Origin: Chloroflexota bacterium
GTDB lineage: Bacteria; Chloroflexota; Anaerolineae; Aggregatilineales; Phototrophicaceae
Direction: 5' to 3'
Assembly (NCBI GenBank): GCA_028873975.1
Contig: JAPPMO010000119.1
Location: 1 to 64,000 of the forward strand
DNA: 64,000 nucleotides
The notes beneath the pieces are model-generated. The model had not been told where the DNA came from. It worked only from the letters and a program-made list of their open reading frames with translations, and ran no database searches. A program made the translations under genes and the position numbers. Shown here piece after piece: positions 51,755 through 61,676 of this stretch (position 1 is its first letter; each line of letters opens with the position of its first letter).

Positions 51755-54490
51755 ATGATGAAAAAGCGAAATCACTTGTTCCTGGCTTTGTTTTTGGCGC
51801 TGGCGTCGGCGCTTGGGACGATGTCGGCGCAAGACCTTGACGCGCGAGTCATTGACAACTTTGAAGCAGCCGAGGTCTTTGCAGGGCGCGATGGCTACAA
51901 CAACGCTATCGGTCACGCGCCCTGGGGCGACCAGGCTGGCAATGTCTCGCTTAGTCTGGCGACGATGGAACGCGCCGATGTCAGCTCGACAGTCTTGGCC
52001 ATTGATTACGACATCGGCGCTTGGGGCGGCTTCACCCATGCCTTCACTGAGGGCGAAAACTGGCTGAGTCAAGATTGGACCAGCCACAACGCCCTGAGCT
52101 TCTGGCTCTATGGCAACAATACCGGCGGCACGGTGCAAGTAGAAATCTTTGATAATCGCAATCCCAATCTCAACACCGATACTGCCGAACGCTGGTACTA
52201 CCGCATTACCGATGACTACGAGAGCTGGATGGCTTTCACCATTCCTTTCCGCAGCTTTCAACGGCGGACCGACTGGCAGCCCGGCGGCGCGCCCGATGAT
52301 GGCTTGGGCTTGGACAAGGTCTCTGGTTATGCCTTCGGCTTCCCGGCCGGGACGGGCGCGCAAACAGCCTATTTGGATGACGTGGAGCTCGTTACGCTGG
52401 GGGTTGATCCCTTGGCCGTCGACGATTTCGAAATGGACGATCTCTTCTTGGCGCAGGACAGCTTCGGCAACAATATCGGTTTTGTGCCTTGGGGCGATAC
52501 CGAGGGCAGCGTGGAGCTGCGCTTGACCGACGCCAAGCGCAACGGGCAAGAAATGCGGGCTCTCAATGTCAACTACGATATCGCGGCTTGGGGCGGCTTC
52601 ACACATGTCTTCAACGATGGCGAGAACTGGACCAGCCAAAATTGGCGCGAATTCAACGCCATCAGTTTCTGGTTCCTGGGCAGCAATACCGGGCAAGCGG
52701 TGCAATTCGAAATTTTTGACAATCGCGCTCCAGAGCGCGATGGCGATAGCGCCGAACGTTGGTTTCTGCGCTTCGAGGACGACTCCTATGGCTGGAAACA
52801 GTTGGAGCTCCCCTTCACCGATTTTGAACGCCGCAGTGACTGGCAGCCGGAAGGAGCGCCCGATGACGGCTTCAACCTTGATGCGGTATCGGGTTATGCC
52901 TTTGGCTTGCCGGCTGGCACCGGCGGATCCTTCGCCATTATCGACGATATCGAGCTGATATTCATGCCCGGCCACAGCTTGCCCGAACTGCCGGAACAAG
53001 CGGCGGAAGCGCCTCCAGCCGCGCAGCCGGCGGCGGTCGAGTTGAACCAGGCTTTGCTGGAACCGATTGCCTATGCCGAGCCGGTATTAGTCGCGGACTT
53101 CGAGGAGGGCCTCCGCTATGTCAGCCAAGCCGACGGCGCGGCGATTGGCTTTGTGCCTTGGGGCGACAGCACCGCCAACGCCATCATCGGCGTCACCCAG
53201 GTGATGCCCTTCACCGAACTGGCTCTGCCTGAGCAAAGCGCGCCAGAGCAGGTCTTGCGAGTCGACTACAATATCGGCGCCTGGGGCGGCTTCACCTACG
53301 CTTTCACCGATGGGGCAGGCTGGTCCAGCCAGGATTGGACCGGGCACAACGCTTTTCAGTTCTGGCTCTATGGCAACAGCACCGGGCAAATCGTTCAAAT
53401 CGAACTCTTCGATAATCGCCAGCCCGGCAACAATGCCGACACTGCCGAGCGCTTCTTTTATCACCTGGTGGACGATTACGACGGCTGGCAGCAGTTCACG
53501 ATCCCTTTCGCCTACTTCCAGCGGCGGGTCGACTGGCAGCCGGGCGGCGCGCCCGATGACGGCTTCAACCTCGATGCCGTCTCTGGCTTCGCTTTTGGCT
53601 TCCCGGCTGGCGTCGGCGCGCAGACGGCTTGGCTCGATCAGCTCGAGATTGTCGTAGTTGACGACCCCACCACGGTGCGGACCAGCGCCCAAAGCCCAGT
53701 GACGGAAGTCGAAATCGACGAGAGCATCGGCTGGGACAGCCGCGAATGGAACTTGCTCTGGTCGGACGAATTCGACGCGGAAGCCGGGAGCCCGATCAAT
53801 GCCGACAACTGGACCTGCGAAATTGGCGGGCACGGCTGGGGCAACAACGAAATGGAGTATTATACCGACCGCGTCGAGAACGCCGCGCATGATGGCGAGG
53901 GCAACCTGGTCATCACCGCCCGCGAAGAAACGCTGGCGGATTCGACTTGTCACTACGGCGAATGCCAGTACACATCAGCCCGCTGCATCACGCAGGACAA
54001 GGTCGAGTTCACTTACGGACGGGTCGAGGCGCGGATCGACATCCCCAACGGCCAGGGCATCTGGCCCGCCTTCTGGATGCTGGGCGCGAACTTCCCCGAA
54101 CTGGGCTGGCCCCTCAGTGGCGAGATTGACATCCTGGAAAATGTCGGCGAGAAAAACGTCGTCTATGGCGCGCTGCATGGTCCCGGCTACAGCGGCGCGG
54201 GCAATTTGGGGCATGCCTATCGCGCCGATACAAAATTTGATGAGGGCTTCCATATCTACGCCATCGACTGGGATCCCTATGTCATCCGCTGGTATGTCGA
54301 TGGCGAGCTGGTCAATCTCATCAGCGTCAAGGCTCTGGATGGCAAACAATGGGTCTATGACCATGACTTCTTCTTGCTGATGAATGTGGCGGTCGGGGGT
54401 TATTGGCCCGGCTACCCCGACGAGAGTACCGAGTTCCCGCAAGAGATGATCGTGGATTACGTGCGCGTGTATCAACTGCCATCGGAATAG
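51755..54490 (+). CDS. Secreted GH16 endo-beta-1,3-glucanase (laminarinase-like) with three CBM-like repeats
   Basis: Extracellular endoglucanase. After a signal peptide (about 1-26, TMSAQD) come three homologous domains of about 190 residues (roughly 28-215, 221-405 and 445-645), each with DNFE/DDFE/ADFE, a W-G-GFTHAF-type motif, SFWLYGNNTG, EIFDNR and DWQPGGAPDDG, resembling CBM11/CIA30-type beta-sandwiches. A Pro/Ala/Glu-rich linker lies before the third. The GH16 domain spans about 665-910, with catalytic E790-x-D792-xx-E795 in GEIDILENVG. GGAGG precedes the first ATG. It ends the beta-glucan operon. The CBM assignment is by pattern. Confidence 0.92.
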   Translation: MMKKRNHLFLALFLALASALGTMSAQDLDARVIDNFEAAEVFAGRDGYNNAIGHAPWGDQAGNVSLSLATMERADVSSTVLAIDYDIGAWGGFTHAFTEGENWLSQDWTSHNALSFWLYGNNTGGTVQVEIFDNRNPNLNTDTAERWYYRITDDYESWMAFTIPFRSFQRRTDWQPGGAPDDGLGLDKVSGYAFGFPAGTGAQTAYLDDVELVTLGVDPLAVDDFEMDDLFLAQDSFGNNIGFVPWGDTEGSVELRLTDAKRNGQEMRALNVNYDIAAWGGFTHVFNDGENWTSQNWREFNAISFWFLGSNTGQAVQFEIFDNRAPERDGDSAERWFLRFEDDSYGWKQLELPFTDFERRSDWQPEGAPDDGFNLDAVSGYAFGLPAGTGGSFAIIDDIELIFMPGHSLPELPEQAAEAPPAAQPAAVELNQALLEPIAYAEPVLVADFEEGLRYVSQADGAAIGFVPWGDSTANAIIGVTQVMPFTELALPEQSAPEQVLRVDYNIGAWGGFTYAFTDGAGWSSQDWTGHNAFQFWLYGNSTGQIVQIELFDNRQPGNNADTAERFFYHLVDDYDGWQQFTIPFAYFQRRVDWQPGGAPDDGFNLDAVSGFAFGFPAGVGAQTAWLDQLEIVVVDDPTTVRTSAQSPVTEVEIDESIGWDSREWNLLWSDEFDAEAGSPINADNWTCEIGGHGWGNNEMEYYTDRVENAAHDGEGNLVITAREETLADSTCHYGECQYTSARCITQDKVEFTYGRVEARIDIPNGQGIWPAFWMLGANFPELGWPLSGEIDILENVGEKNVVYGALHGPGYSGAGNLGHAYRADTKFDEGFHIYAIDWDPYVIRWYVDGELVNLISVKALDGKQWVYDHDFFLLMNVAVGGYWPGYPDESTEFPQEMIVDYVRVYQLPSE

Positions 54491-54509
54491 GCGGCGCCGG
54501 CGCGAAGCG

Positions 54510-54549
54510 AAAAAAACCGAGGGGATCGCCAACTGGCAATCCCCTTTTC
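54510..54549. terminator. Bidirectional rho-independent terminator
   Basis: GGGGATCGCCA and TGGCAATCCCC (54521-54544) form a stem with one mismatch, with TTTT after it and AAAAAAA before it. It can stop both the GH16 operon and the opposing deacetylase operon. Confidence 0.8.
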
Positions 54550-54591
54550 ATTTGATTTTCCCGCCGCCCCTGACAAGAGCGCGAGCGCTTA

Positions 54592-55299
54592 TTAGCGCGC
54601 GCCGCCTAAATTGCGAAGCGCGTCGCGGACTTCCGGGGAGCCGAACTTGCCGCGCTCGTCCTGCCTCCACACAATGGGATCGACCAACTCCATCTCATCG
54701 AGACCGACCAATTGGTATCCTCTGGCTTGCAAGCCGTCGATGATGGCCGGCAGCGCTTCGATCATCGGCAAGGGGCGCGCCAGCCGCAAAGCGTCATCGT
54801 CCGATTCGGTACTGTCATGCAGATCAATGATAGACCCGCCGGCCAGGGACGGGTCATTGAGCGTCGCCTCAATGATGGCTTGGGGATCGGTCTTCTCGTA
54901 GTCGGCCGGATTGACATCGGCGTCGACAATTTTCATGTCCTTGGACATCGCCACCGGCGAGTAAAGGCAGGTGAAGAAATTGAAATAATGGGCGCGCAGG
55001 AATTGGGTCGGGCCCCCGAGGATGTTGCCGATCGCGGCTTCGGCGCGGTCAAAATCGCCCACGTGGATGTGGTGCATGTAGCTGTGGTTGCCGATGACAT
55101 GCCCGCGCTTGATAATGCGCTCGGCAGCCTGCGGCCAGCGATCCACCCATTTTCCCAGGACAAAAAAGCTGCCGCGCGCCCCTCTGCTGTCTAATATCTC
55201 GATGACCTGATCGGTACGCGGCGGATTGGGACCATCGTCAAAGGTCAGCGCCACTTTCATCTGGTCGCGGCGACCGTGCGTGTAGTATTTCAGCGTCAT
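54592..55299 (-). CDS. NodB-like polysaccharide deacetylase family protein, cytoplasmic
   Basis: Metal-dependent deacetylase fold. Motif 1 is LTFDDGPNPP, with the catalytic and metal Asp pair, and motif 2 is GNHSYMHHIH, with the H-xxx-H metal ligands; the late IIDLHDS matches motif 5. The usual RxPY motif 3 is not recognisable (FRAHYFNFFTC stands there). ATG 55299 is chosen; the longer frame reads through the GH116 gene. There is no signal peptide, which is unusual for the family and suggests an imported, already cleaved substrate. It starts 10 nt after the GH116 stop. Confidence 0.8.
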   Translation of the reverse strand: MTLKYYTHGRRDQMKVALTFDDGPNPPRTDQVIEILDSRGARGSFFVLGKWVDRWPQAAERIIKRGHVIGNHSYMHHIHVGDFDRAEAAIGNILGGPTQFLRAHYFNFFTCLYSPVAMSKDMKIVDADVNPADYEKTDPQAIIEATLNDPSLAGGSIIDLHDSTESDDDALRLARPLPMIEALPAIIDGLQARGYQLVGLDEMELVDPIVWRQDERGKFGSPEVRDALRNLGGAR

Positions 55300-55309
55300 G
55301 GCTCTCGCT

Positions 55310-57742
55310 TTACTTTCCGTTACGCGGCAGGCTGGCCGGGTCGCCGCCCAGCACTTCGATCGCCGGCTGCCAGCTTTCGCTTTCGGCATCCCAGGACTGC
55401 GAGTAGACGCCCCAAGCCAGACCGTTGGACCAGAAGGAGCGGAATGACTCGGTCCGGGAGAGTAAGTCGTCGACAGGCGAAAAATTTAAGAGGCCTTTGG
55501 CGATATCAGCTTTCATGCCCGTGAGCGCCAGCAGCAGCGCCCAGCTCGACATGCTGCGGGCATAATGATTGCCGCATTCCACTTCGTTCCAGGGGTTGCG
55601 CCGGATGCCGTCGTGCCGTTCGCGCACGGCTGCGACCAACTCGATGCCTTCGTCAATCCAGCCCTCGTAAATGAGGTGCGCCGCAACCTGATATTCGATG
55701 CCGGTCCAGACCTCGTCGGCGTAGGGGAAGGGCAAGCTGGGGCGACCGCCCTCGGGCCAAGTGCAAAGCAGCAAACCGGCCTCGTCATTGAGGGCGTAGA
55801 CGCGCTGGCAATTGGCGTGTCCGCTAAAATCGTCCTTGAAGTTGTGCTCGTAGATCGACTTGAGCGCGTCGCGAATGCGCGCGTCGGGCAGCAGCTTGCC
55901 CAATCCCAGGATCTCGGCGTGCAGCTGACCGAGCAATTGGTCGGACAGGCAGCCCTCGCCGTGCTGGTACTTTTGCGCGTTGACGTCGGCGACCTTCTGG
56001 ACGTAGTAGCCGCCATTCCAGAGCATCGCATCCAGATTGGCGCTGCCGGTTTCCCGCGCTTGGCGGCAGCGCGCGCTCAAATCCGCCTCGTCCATGATCA
56101 GCGCCATCTCCTCGACGGCGCGCAGGCCCGCCAGGTAATAGATGCCGCAGAGCGGATTGGGACCGTGAAACTCGATGTCATAGGTATTATGCTGCACGGC
56201 GTCGAGAACATGGTCGCCATCCTTGTCCCAATAACCGCTGGCGAAGCCAATGGCGCGCTTGATGCCGGGCCAGATTTCCGCAAGGAATTCCTTGTCGCCG
56301 CTCAATTGCCATTCGCGATAGGCGCGCAGGATCGAGCCCATCTGCCCGTCGACTGCGGCATCGGTTCTGCCGCCCCAGACGAAGTCCTCGTGAAAAGTGC
56401 CAAAAGAGCGGAAGCGCATGAAGCCGTCGTCGGCGGTTTCCACATTGAACTCGATGCGGCGCATCTCGCGCTCCAGCGACGGGAACAGATAAGCAATGGT
56501 GAAGGCATAACTCCAGACGTGGGTGCAATTGCCCGGGCAGCAGCCGTATTCGTCGTTGCAGCCTTCCCAACCATAGAAGCGCCCGTCTTCCAGCCAGAAG
56601 CAGGTGGTGCTGCGCAGGGGCACGATATTGGCGGAAATGGCGTCGAGGACGACCGCCGGCAGTGTGGTTTCGAAGAGCGCGTCATGAAATTGTCGACTTG
56701 TCGATTCCAGTCGCTGCAGGTGCTCGATCACATAGCGGCCGACATCCCAGGCGTCGGCGAAGCGCGTCGCATAATGATTGCGGGCGGCGCCCACGTCTTT
56801 TTCATCGACGTTGAGCATGGGCAAAGTCCGCAGATCCCAGGTATTGGGACGATTGGGGAAGTACCAGGTCAGAATGAAAGTGAATTGCTTGCTTTCGCCC
56901 GGGGCCAGGCTGTCCACCAAGCCGAGCGAGCCGGTGGCGAGTCGTTCGCCGTCTTCGTCATCCTGGGGATCCTTGAGCAGCCCGTCATCGAGCAAGTCAT
57001 CCCAGAAGTCCTGCAAGTAGTCCCACCATTGGCCGCGCATCCAGGCCCGTTTCATGGTCACGGAATCGTGATCGGTGACCAGGGCGACGCTGCCGAAATT
57101 GAGATCGGAATCGGCGATCTGGTCGTTGCTCATGGCCAAGCCGCGTAGCTCGCCTTCATCGCGGAAGCGATTGACCGCGCGCCCCAGCGCTTGCGAGGCT
57201 CTGTTCATGTAAGGGTCGAATTCATTGCTGCCCACGGGATTGCTCAGCGTAGCCACCAGACTGAGCTCCACCGGGTCCGCCGTGCGGTTGGCAACGGTAT
57301 AAGTCATGATCGCGCAAGGGATGCCGGAATCTTCCGGATTGAGGGGCAGCAGCGGCGTGTATGCCTCCAGCTGCACCTTGACCGGCAAGTCGGGATCTTC
57401 AAAGTCGATTGCGGCGAAGGGATATTGCCCGCGGAAGCTCGTGCCCTTGAAGCGCGGCAGTCCAAGGCTGGTGGAGGGGTGATAGCCATGTGACAAATCA
57501 TAAGGCGGCTGGACCGGACCCTCGAGCACGCGGATCTGCGCCTCTTTCCCGGCTTGCCGGCAGCGAATGGCGAAGAAAGTCAGGGGAAGCGAGGCGCCTT
57601 TCGCCGGCAGATTGAAGATCTCCCAATCGCGCAATTCGCCGCGCGCCCCCAGCGAGACATTTCCGGTGCCAATGCCGCCCAAGGGAAACGCCAAAGCCGT
57701 GGCGCCCGCGTCGAAACTTCTGATTTCGTCATGGTATTTCAT
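55310..57742 (-). CDS. Glycoside hydrolase family 116 protein (beta-glucosidase/glucosylceramidase-like)
   Basis: Large cytoplasmic glycosidase of about 810 residues. It begins with the family-type FPLGGIGTGNVSLGARGELRDWEIF and contains the conserved GCCPGNCTHVWSYAF region and NTYDIEFHGPNPLCGIYYLAGLRA, the region that holds catalytic residues in this family. ATG 57742 is preferred to GTG 57760 because AAGGA stands 8 nt before it. No signal peptide. Members cleave beta-glucosides or glucosylceramide; the operon with an ABC importer favours an imported beta-glycoside. Confidence 0.88.
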   Translation of the reverse strand: MKYHDEIRSFDAGATALAFPLGGIGTGNVSLGARGELRDWEIFNLPAKGASLPLTFFAIRCRQAGKEAQIRVLEGPVQPPYDLSHGYHPSTSLGLPRFKGTSFRGQYPFAAIDFEDPDLPVKVQLEAYTPLLPLNPEDSGIPCAIMTYTVANRTADPVELSLVATLSNPVGSNEFDPYMNRASQALGRAVNRFRDEGELRGLAMSNDQIADSDLNFGSVALVTDHDSVTMKRAWMRGQWWDYLQDFWDDLLDDGLLKDPQDDEDGERLATGSLGLVDSLAPGESKQFTFILTWYFPNRPNTWDLRTLPMLNVDEKDVGAARNHYATRFADAWDVGRYVIEHLQRLESTSRQFHDALFETTLPAVVLDAISANIVPLRSTTCFWLEDGRFYGWEGCNDEYGCCPGNCTHVWSYAFTIAYLFPSLEREMRRIEFNVETADDGFMRFRSFGTFHEDFVWGGRTDAAVDGQMGSILRAYREWQLSGDKEFLAEIWPGIKRAIGFASGYWDKDGDHVLDAVQHNTYDIEFHGPNPLCGIYYLAGLRAVEEMALIMDEADLSARCRQARETGSANLDAMLWNGGYYVQKVADVNAQKYQHGEGCLSDQLLGQLHAEILGLGKLLPDARIRDALKSIYEHNFKDDFSGHANCQRVYALNDEAGLLLCTWPEGGRPSLPFPYADEVWTGIEYQVAAHLIYEGWIDEGIELVAAVRERHDGIRRNPWNEVECGNHYARSMSSWALLLALTGMKADIAKGLLNFSPVDDLLSRTESFRSFWSNGLAWGVYSQSWDAESESWQPAIEVLGGDPASLPRNGK

Positions 57743-57842
57743 TTGCAATTCCTTCGTCACACATAGTTTAGTTCACGCTTTGATCTAGACAATTATCACC
57801 AGAGAGGCGCTGCGCCGCTAGTCCTGCGCTGCCTCAAGCGCA

Positions 57843-58748
57843 TCAAGCCCCCTTTAGCCCGCTCAGCGTCACGCCTTCGACCAGGCGGCGTTGAAAGATC
57901 AGAAAGAAAATCAAGACCGGGACCAGGTTGAGTACAATCGCCGCCATCAGCACGCCGCTGTTGGTCACGCCGTCTTGACCGCGCAGGTAAAGCATGCCCA
58001 GCGGCAAGGTCATTTTGTCAGAGGAATTGATAAATATCAGCGGCCAAAAGAAATTGTTCCAGGAACTGTTGAAGGTGAGAATCGCCAGCGTTGCCAGGGG
58101 CGGGCCCGCCAGCGGAAGCATGATGCTGCGGTAGATTTGCAGGAAGCCGGCGCCATCGATTTTGGCCGCGTCTTCCAATTCGTCGGGAATGGTTTCGAAG
58201 AATTGTTTGAGCAGAAAGGTGCCGAATACGCTGGTCGCGTAGGGCACGATGAGCGCGCCCAGGTTGTTGTACAAGCCCATGCCCCGGATGATGATGAAGA
58301 CCGGGATCAGCGTCACATGCTGTGGCACCATCATCGATGCCAGGAAGCCAATGAATATGATCCGTTTGCCGGGGAAGCGCAAGCGGGCGAAGGCATAGCC
58401 GGCCATGCTGCAGCTGATGAGCTGCGCGATGGTGACACAGGTTGTGACGATGACGCTGTTGAGGAAGAAGCGCAAGAAGTCGACGCGCTCGAAGACCACG
58501 TCGTAATTGTCCAGACGCAAGGCGCTGGGTATCACCGGCGGCGGCAGCTTGAAGAATTCATGCGGCTGCCCGAAGGAGAAGGACACCGCCCAGACCAGCG
58601 GCAAAAACATGATGAGCGAACCCAAAACCAGCGGCAGCGCCAGTATGACATTGGCCAGGTAGGCTCGCCAATTGTGGCTCAGCTTGTCCCGGGCTTCGTT
58701 GAAATCCGGGAAGAGCGGATTGCCCTTTGCCAGCGCTGCATTCGTCAT
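57843..58748 (-). CDS. Sugar ABC transporter permease, MalG type (GH116 locus)
   Basis: Membrane subunit, 301 residues, with EAA loop DAAKIDGAGFLQIYRSIMLPLA and terminal GVTLSGLKGA. ATG 58748 lies 18 nt after the MalF stop. It is followed 100 bp later by GH116 on the same strand. Confidence 0.9.
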   Translation of the reverse strand: MTNAALAKGNPLFPDFNEARDKLSHNWRAYLANVILALPLVLGSLIMFLPLVWAVSFSFGQPHEFFKLPPPVIPSALRLDNYDVVFERVDFLRFFLNSVIVTTCVTIAQLISCSMAGYAFARLRFPGKRIIFIGFLASMMVPQHVTLIPVFIIIRGMGLYNNLGALIVPYATSVFGTFLLKQFFETIPDELEDAAKIDGAGFLQIYRSIMLPLAGPPLATLAILTFNSSWNNFFWPLIFINSSDKMTLPLGMLYLRGQDGVTNSGVLMAAIVLNLVPVLIFFLIFQRRLVEGVTLSGLKGA

Positions 58749-58766
58749 CGCGCCACCCTTCGCCGA

Positions 58767-59696
58767 TTACCGATAGAAGACCCAACGGTCGCCCAGCCGC
58801 ACTTGCGTGATCGTCAGAGCCAGGATGACAAGGAACAGGACAACCGCCATACTGGCGGCATAACCCATGTTGAAACTGCCGAAAGCCTCGCGATAGAGGA
58901 GCATCACCACCGTTCGCGTGGCGTCGCCGGGCCCGCCGTTGGTCAAAACGAACATGGACTCGAAGACCTGGAAGGCTCCGATCAAGGCGATCACCAGCGA
59001 AAAGAAGAGTGAAGGCGTCAGCAGCGGGATCGTGATGCGCCTCAGCCGCACCAGGCGTCCGGCGCCATCAACCAGCGCCGCTTCGTAAAGCTCGCGCGGG
59101 ATGGCTTGCAGGCCCGCCAGGAAGATCAGCGTGAAAAAGCCGACATGTTTCCAGACGTCGATCAAGACGACCGAGCGGAAAGCCCAGAGGGACGATGATA
59201 GCCAGGGGACTTTGTCGAAGCCCAGCCGAGTCAGGTAATAATTGACCACGCCGGTGCTCTCTTGCAGCAGGAAGCCAAAGAGCAATGCCACCACCACCGT
59301 CGAAATGACAAAGGGGATGAAATAGGACGTGCGCAGAAAAGCCTTCAGCCAGCCCCACTTGATGCTGTTGATGCCGATCGCGATGAACATGCCCAAGCCC
59401 ACATTCAGCGCTGTGGCGGAAACCGCGAATAGAGCCGTGTTTTTCAGCGTGGTTATGAAGAGCTTGTCGTCTGCAAGTTCCAGGAAATTGTCGAAGCCGA
59501 CATACTCCGGCTCGGAGAAGAAGTCCCAGTCGAAGAAGGACATGCCCAGCCCGGAAATGGTCGGGATCAAGAAAAATACCAGGAAGCTCAAGAGCGTCGG
59601 CAAGATGAAAAAATAGCCGGCAATGGCTTCGCGTACGACCAGAGGTTTGGACTTCTTCCAGCGCAGCCCCGCGCGAAGAGGCGCCATCAGGACCAT
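58767..59696 (-). CDS. Sugar ABC transporter permease, MalF type (GH116 locus)
   Basis: Membrane subunit with six hydrophobic segments and EAA loop EAALVDGAGRLVRLRRITIPLL. The start is uncertain: ATG 59696 (MVLMAPLRAG) has AAAGG just upstream, ATG 59687 is also possible, and the frame extends to 59747 without conserved sequence. About 310 residues is normal. Confidence 0.88.
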   Translation of the reverse strand: MVLMAPLRAGLRWKKSKPLVVREAIAGYFFILPTLLSFLVFFLIPTISGLGMSFFDWDFFSEPEYVGFDNFLELADDKLFITTLKNTALFAVSATALNVGLGMFIAIGINSIKWGWLKAFLRTSYFIPFVISTVVVALLFGFLLQESTGVVNYYLTRLGFDKVPWLSSSLWAFRSVVLIDVWKHVGFFTLIFLAGLQAIPRELYEAALVDGAGRLVRLRRITIPLLTPSLFFSLVIALIGAFQVFESMFVLTNGGPGDATRTVVMLLYREAFGSFNMGYAASMAVVLFLVILALTITQVRLGDRWVFYR

Positions 59697-59817
59697 TTGC
59701 CTTTGCGACTGTGTCCTTTTGAATCGACCATAGCCGGACCCCGGCAAAATCCGCCAAAGCCATGCCAGGAGAGAACCGCCAGAGAAAAGATACCGGGAAT
59801 GTCTTTTTGCTTGAAAA

Positions 59818-59845
59818 GGCGGAACGGAGAAGGCTCCATCCCGCC
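59818..59845 (-). promoter_or_regulatory. Intercistronic stem-loop after binding-protein gene (GH116 locus)
   Basis: On the minus strand GGCGGGATGGAG pairs with CTCCGTTCCGCC (two mismatches) around a 4-nt loop, just past the binding-protein stop. Same position as the hairpins in the other sugar loci. Confidence 0.6.
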
Positions 59846-59859
59846 CGTTGCAAGCTCGA

Positions 59860-61155
59860 CTAGCTGTTATCCGCGATCACCGCTTCCATATCCGCCTGGA
59901 TGTTGGCGGCGGCGTCGGCAATGGACATTTCGTTCGCCCAGGCTTGCGACATATAGCGATCATGTATTTCCGCCAATTCCGCGAAGTAGGGCGCGTTGAT
60001 GACCGTCCGCCCGCCCTCGAGCGCCTCATAGAAGCGCCAGTAATTGGCCGGGCTGGCCGCGACCAAAACCGGGTCGCTGGCCAATGACGTCCTGGCGGGC
60101 GCGCTGGCGGAGGCGAATTCGCCCGAAAGCAGCTTGGACATGACATCGGTGCTGACCAGATGCTTCACCATCTCCCAAGCCAAATCCGGGTGTTCGCTGT
60201 CTTTGGTGATGCCGTAGCCGTCGGTGCCCCATTGGGAGCCCGTGGCTCCCTGCCCTGATTTGCTGGGGAAGAAGTTGACATCGTAGTCATCGGCGGACAT
60301 GCCGGCCGGGATCAAACGCTGACGTCCGGCCGGGGAATCGATCATCATGCCCAGCGTACCGGCGACAAAGGCTTCCCTGAAGTTGAAAGAACCTGTGGGA
60401 GCGACCCCGTGTTCCCACATCAAGTCGTGGACGAACTGGAAAGCCTCAATCGTTTCGGGACGGTCGTACCAGGGCTCGGTGAAATCCTCATTGAGGAAGA
60501 AGGAGCCGTTGGCCACCGCCCATGGACCCAGGTGCCAGAGCCAGGCATTGGCATGGAAGCCCCAAACGTCGTTGGTTCCGTCGCCGTCGCTGTCCTGTGT
60601 GATGGTCTGCGCGTAATGCAGAAAATCGTCCCAGGTCCAATCGGGCGCAGGCTCGTCCAGGCCGGCGCTTTCCAGGACCGACTTGTTGTAGTAGATCAGC
60701 GTGGTATTCCAGGCGAAAGGCAGCAGGTATTGCTGATCGTTCCAGCGCAATCCCTCAAGCAGCTTGGGATGGGCATCGTCCAGGAATTCCTGGATATCCG
60801 GATCGCTTTCGATGAAAGAGTCCAGCTCCAGCAGGACGCCGCGCTCGGCCATCAGCGGTACGGCTTCAATGGCGTTCCAGATGACATCGACGCGCTCGCC
60901 ACCGAGCATGGTGGTGACGATCTTCTGGGTATAGTCGCCCCAGCTATCCAAGGGAACGGGGATATAGTTGATTGTTACTTCGGGATGCTCCGCCAGGAAA
61001 CCTTCAAAGTAGGCTTCCCATTTTTCTTGCGGGGCGAAAGAACCATAGACGAAGCCCAAGGTCACTTCGTCCTGGGCGCTTGTGAACACGGAGGCGGATG
61101 TTAACAGCAAAAGGACAAGTAAAACGGTGCAAATGCGTTTCAAGTTCCCGCTCAT
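59860..61155 (-). CDS. Sugar ABC transporter substrate-binding protein (GH116 locus)
   Basis: Secreted receptor, 431 residues from ATG 61155, which has GAGAGG 7 nt upstream; the 18 extra residues to 61209 are rejected. The signal peptide ends FTSAQDE without a lipobox. The mature part starts VTLGFVYGSFAPQEKWEAYFEGFLAEHPEV and contains PAGRQRLIPAGMSADDYDV, a normal cluster-B binding protein. First gene of the operon that carries two permeases, GH116 and a deacetylase. Confidence 0.9.
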   Translation of the reverse strand: MSGNLKRICTVLLVLLLLTSASVFTSAQDEVTLGFVYGSFAPQEKWEAYFEGFLAEHPEVTINYIPVPLDSWGDYTQKIVTTMLGGERVDVIWNAIEAVPLMAERGVLLELDSFIESDPDIQEFLDDAHPKLLEGLRWNDQQYLLPFAWNTTLIYYNKSVLESAGLDEPAPDWTWDDFLHYAQTITQDSDGDGTNDVWGFHANAWLWHLGPWAVANGSFFLNEDFTEPWYDRPETIEAFQFVHDLMWEHGVAPTGSFNFREAFVAGTLGMMIDSPAGRQRLIPAGMSADDYDVNFFPSKSGQGATGSQWGTDGYGITKDSEHPDLAWEMVKHLVSTDVMSKLLSGEFASASAPARTSLASDPVLVAASPANYWRFYEALEGGRTVINAPYFAELAEIHDRYMSQAWANEMSIADAAANIQADMEAVIADNS

Positions 61156-61422
61156 TCTGAACCTCTCATAGAGATAGTCACTAATTCGAAATGGCTTGCT
61201 TGCGGACACGTCGCAGAAGCCCGGCGGCGATTTGGATCTCCTTTCTACTTGAAGACGAATTTGCGAATCGCCAATAGCGCGAACCGACTGACGCGCGAAG
61301 GCGCTCTTGGACCCTTCGACATGGTCGATACATGCCTTTACGGGCGTCTAAGCCAATCCCCACAATTCGCCGATATTGTAACGTTTAGGACTGCGCCTGG
61401 CAAGCAAAGCGGGTACCGCTTT

Positions 61423-61676
61423 GAGCAATCGCATCAAAATGAGGCGACTGAAACGGTGGGAATCTAAACCAAATATTAACCACAGAGAACACAGAGGGCA
61501 CAGAGAAAAACATAAAAAGTCTTATTTCAAGTGCGTTTTCGAGTGAAAAATCACGTTTCGCTTATACCTCTTTCTTATGCTTAGTCTCGGATTTTAGAAG
61601 AAATGTCGTCTGAACAGCAACGAACTCTGTGCGCTCTGCGCTCTCTGTGTTGAAATAATTTGATGCGATTGCCCCG
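61423..61676. mobile_element. MITE-like element, copy 4
   Basis: A 254-bp element from GAGCAATCGCATCAAAAT to TTTGATGCGATTGCCCCG, with inner 'ttaaccacagagaacacag' and 'gcgctctctgtgttg'. Its interior is nearly identical to copy 3 at 31135, including GAGTGAAAAATCACGTTTCG. It fills most of the gap between two divergent transport operons (61156-61831); the rest holds their promoters and nothing else recognisable. Confidence 0.8.
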
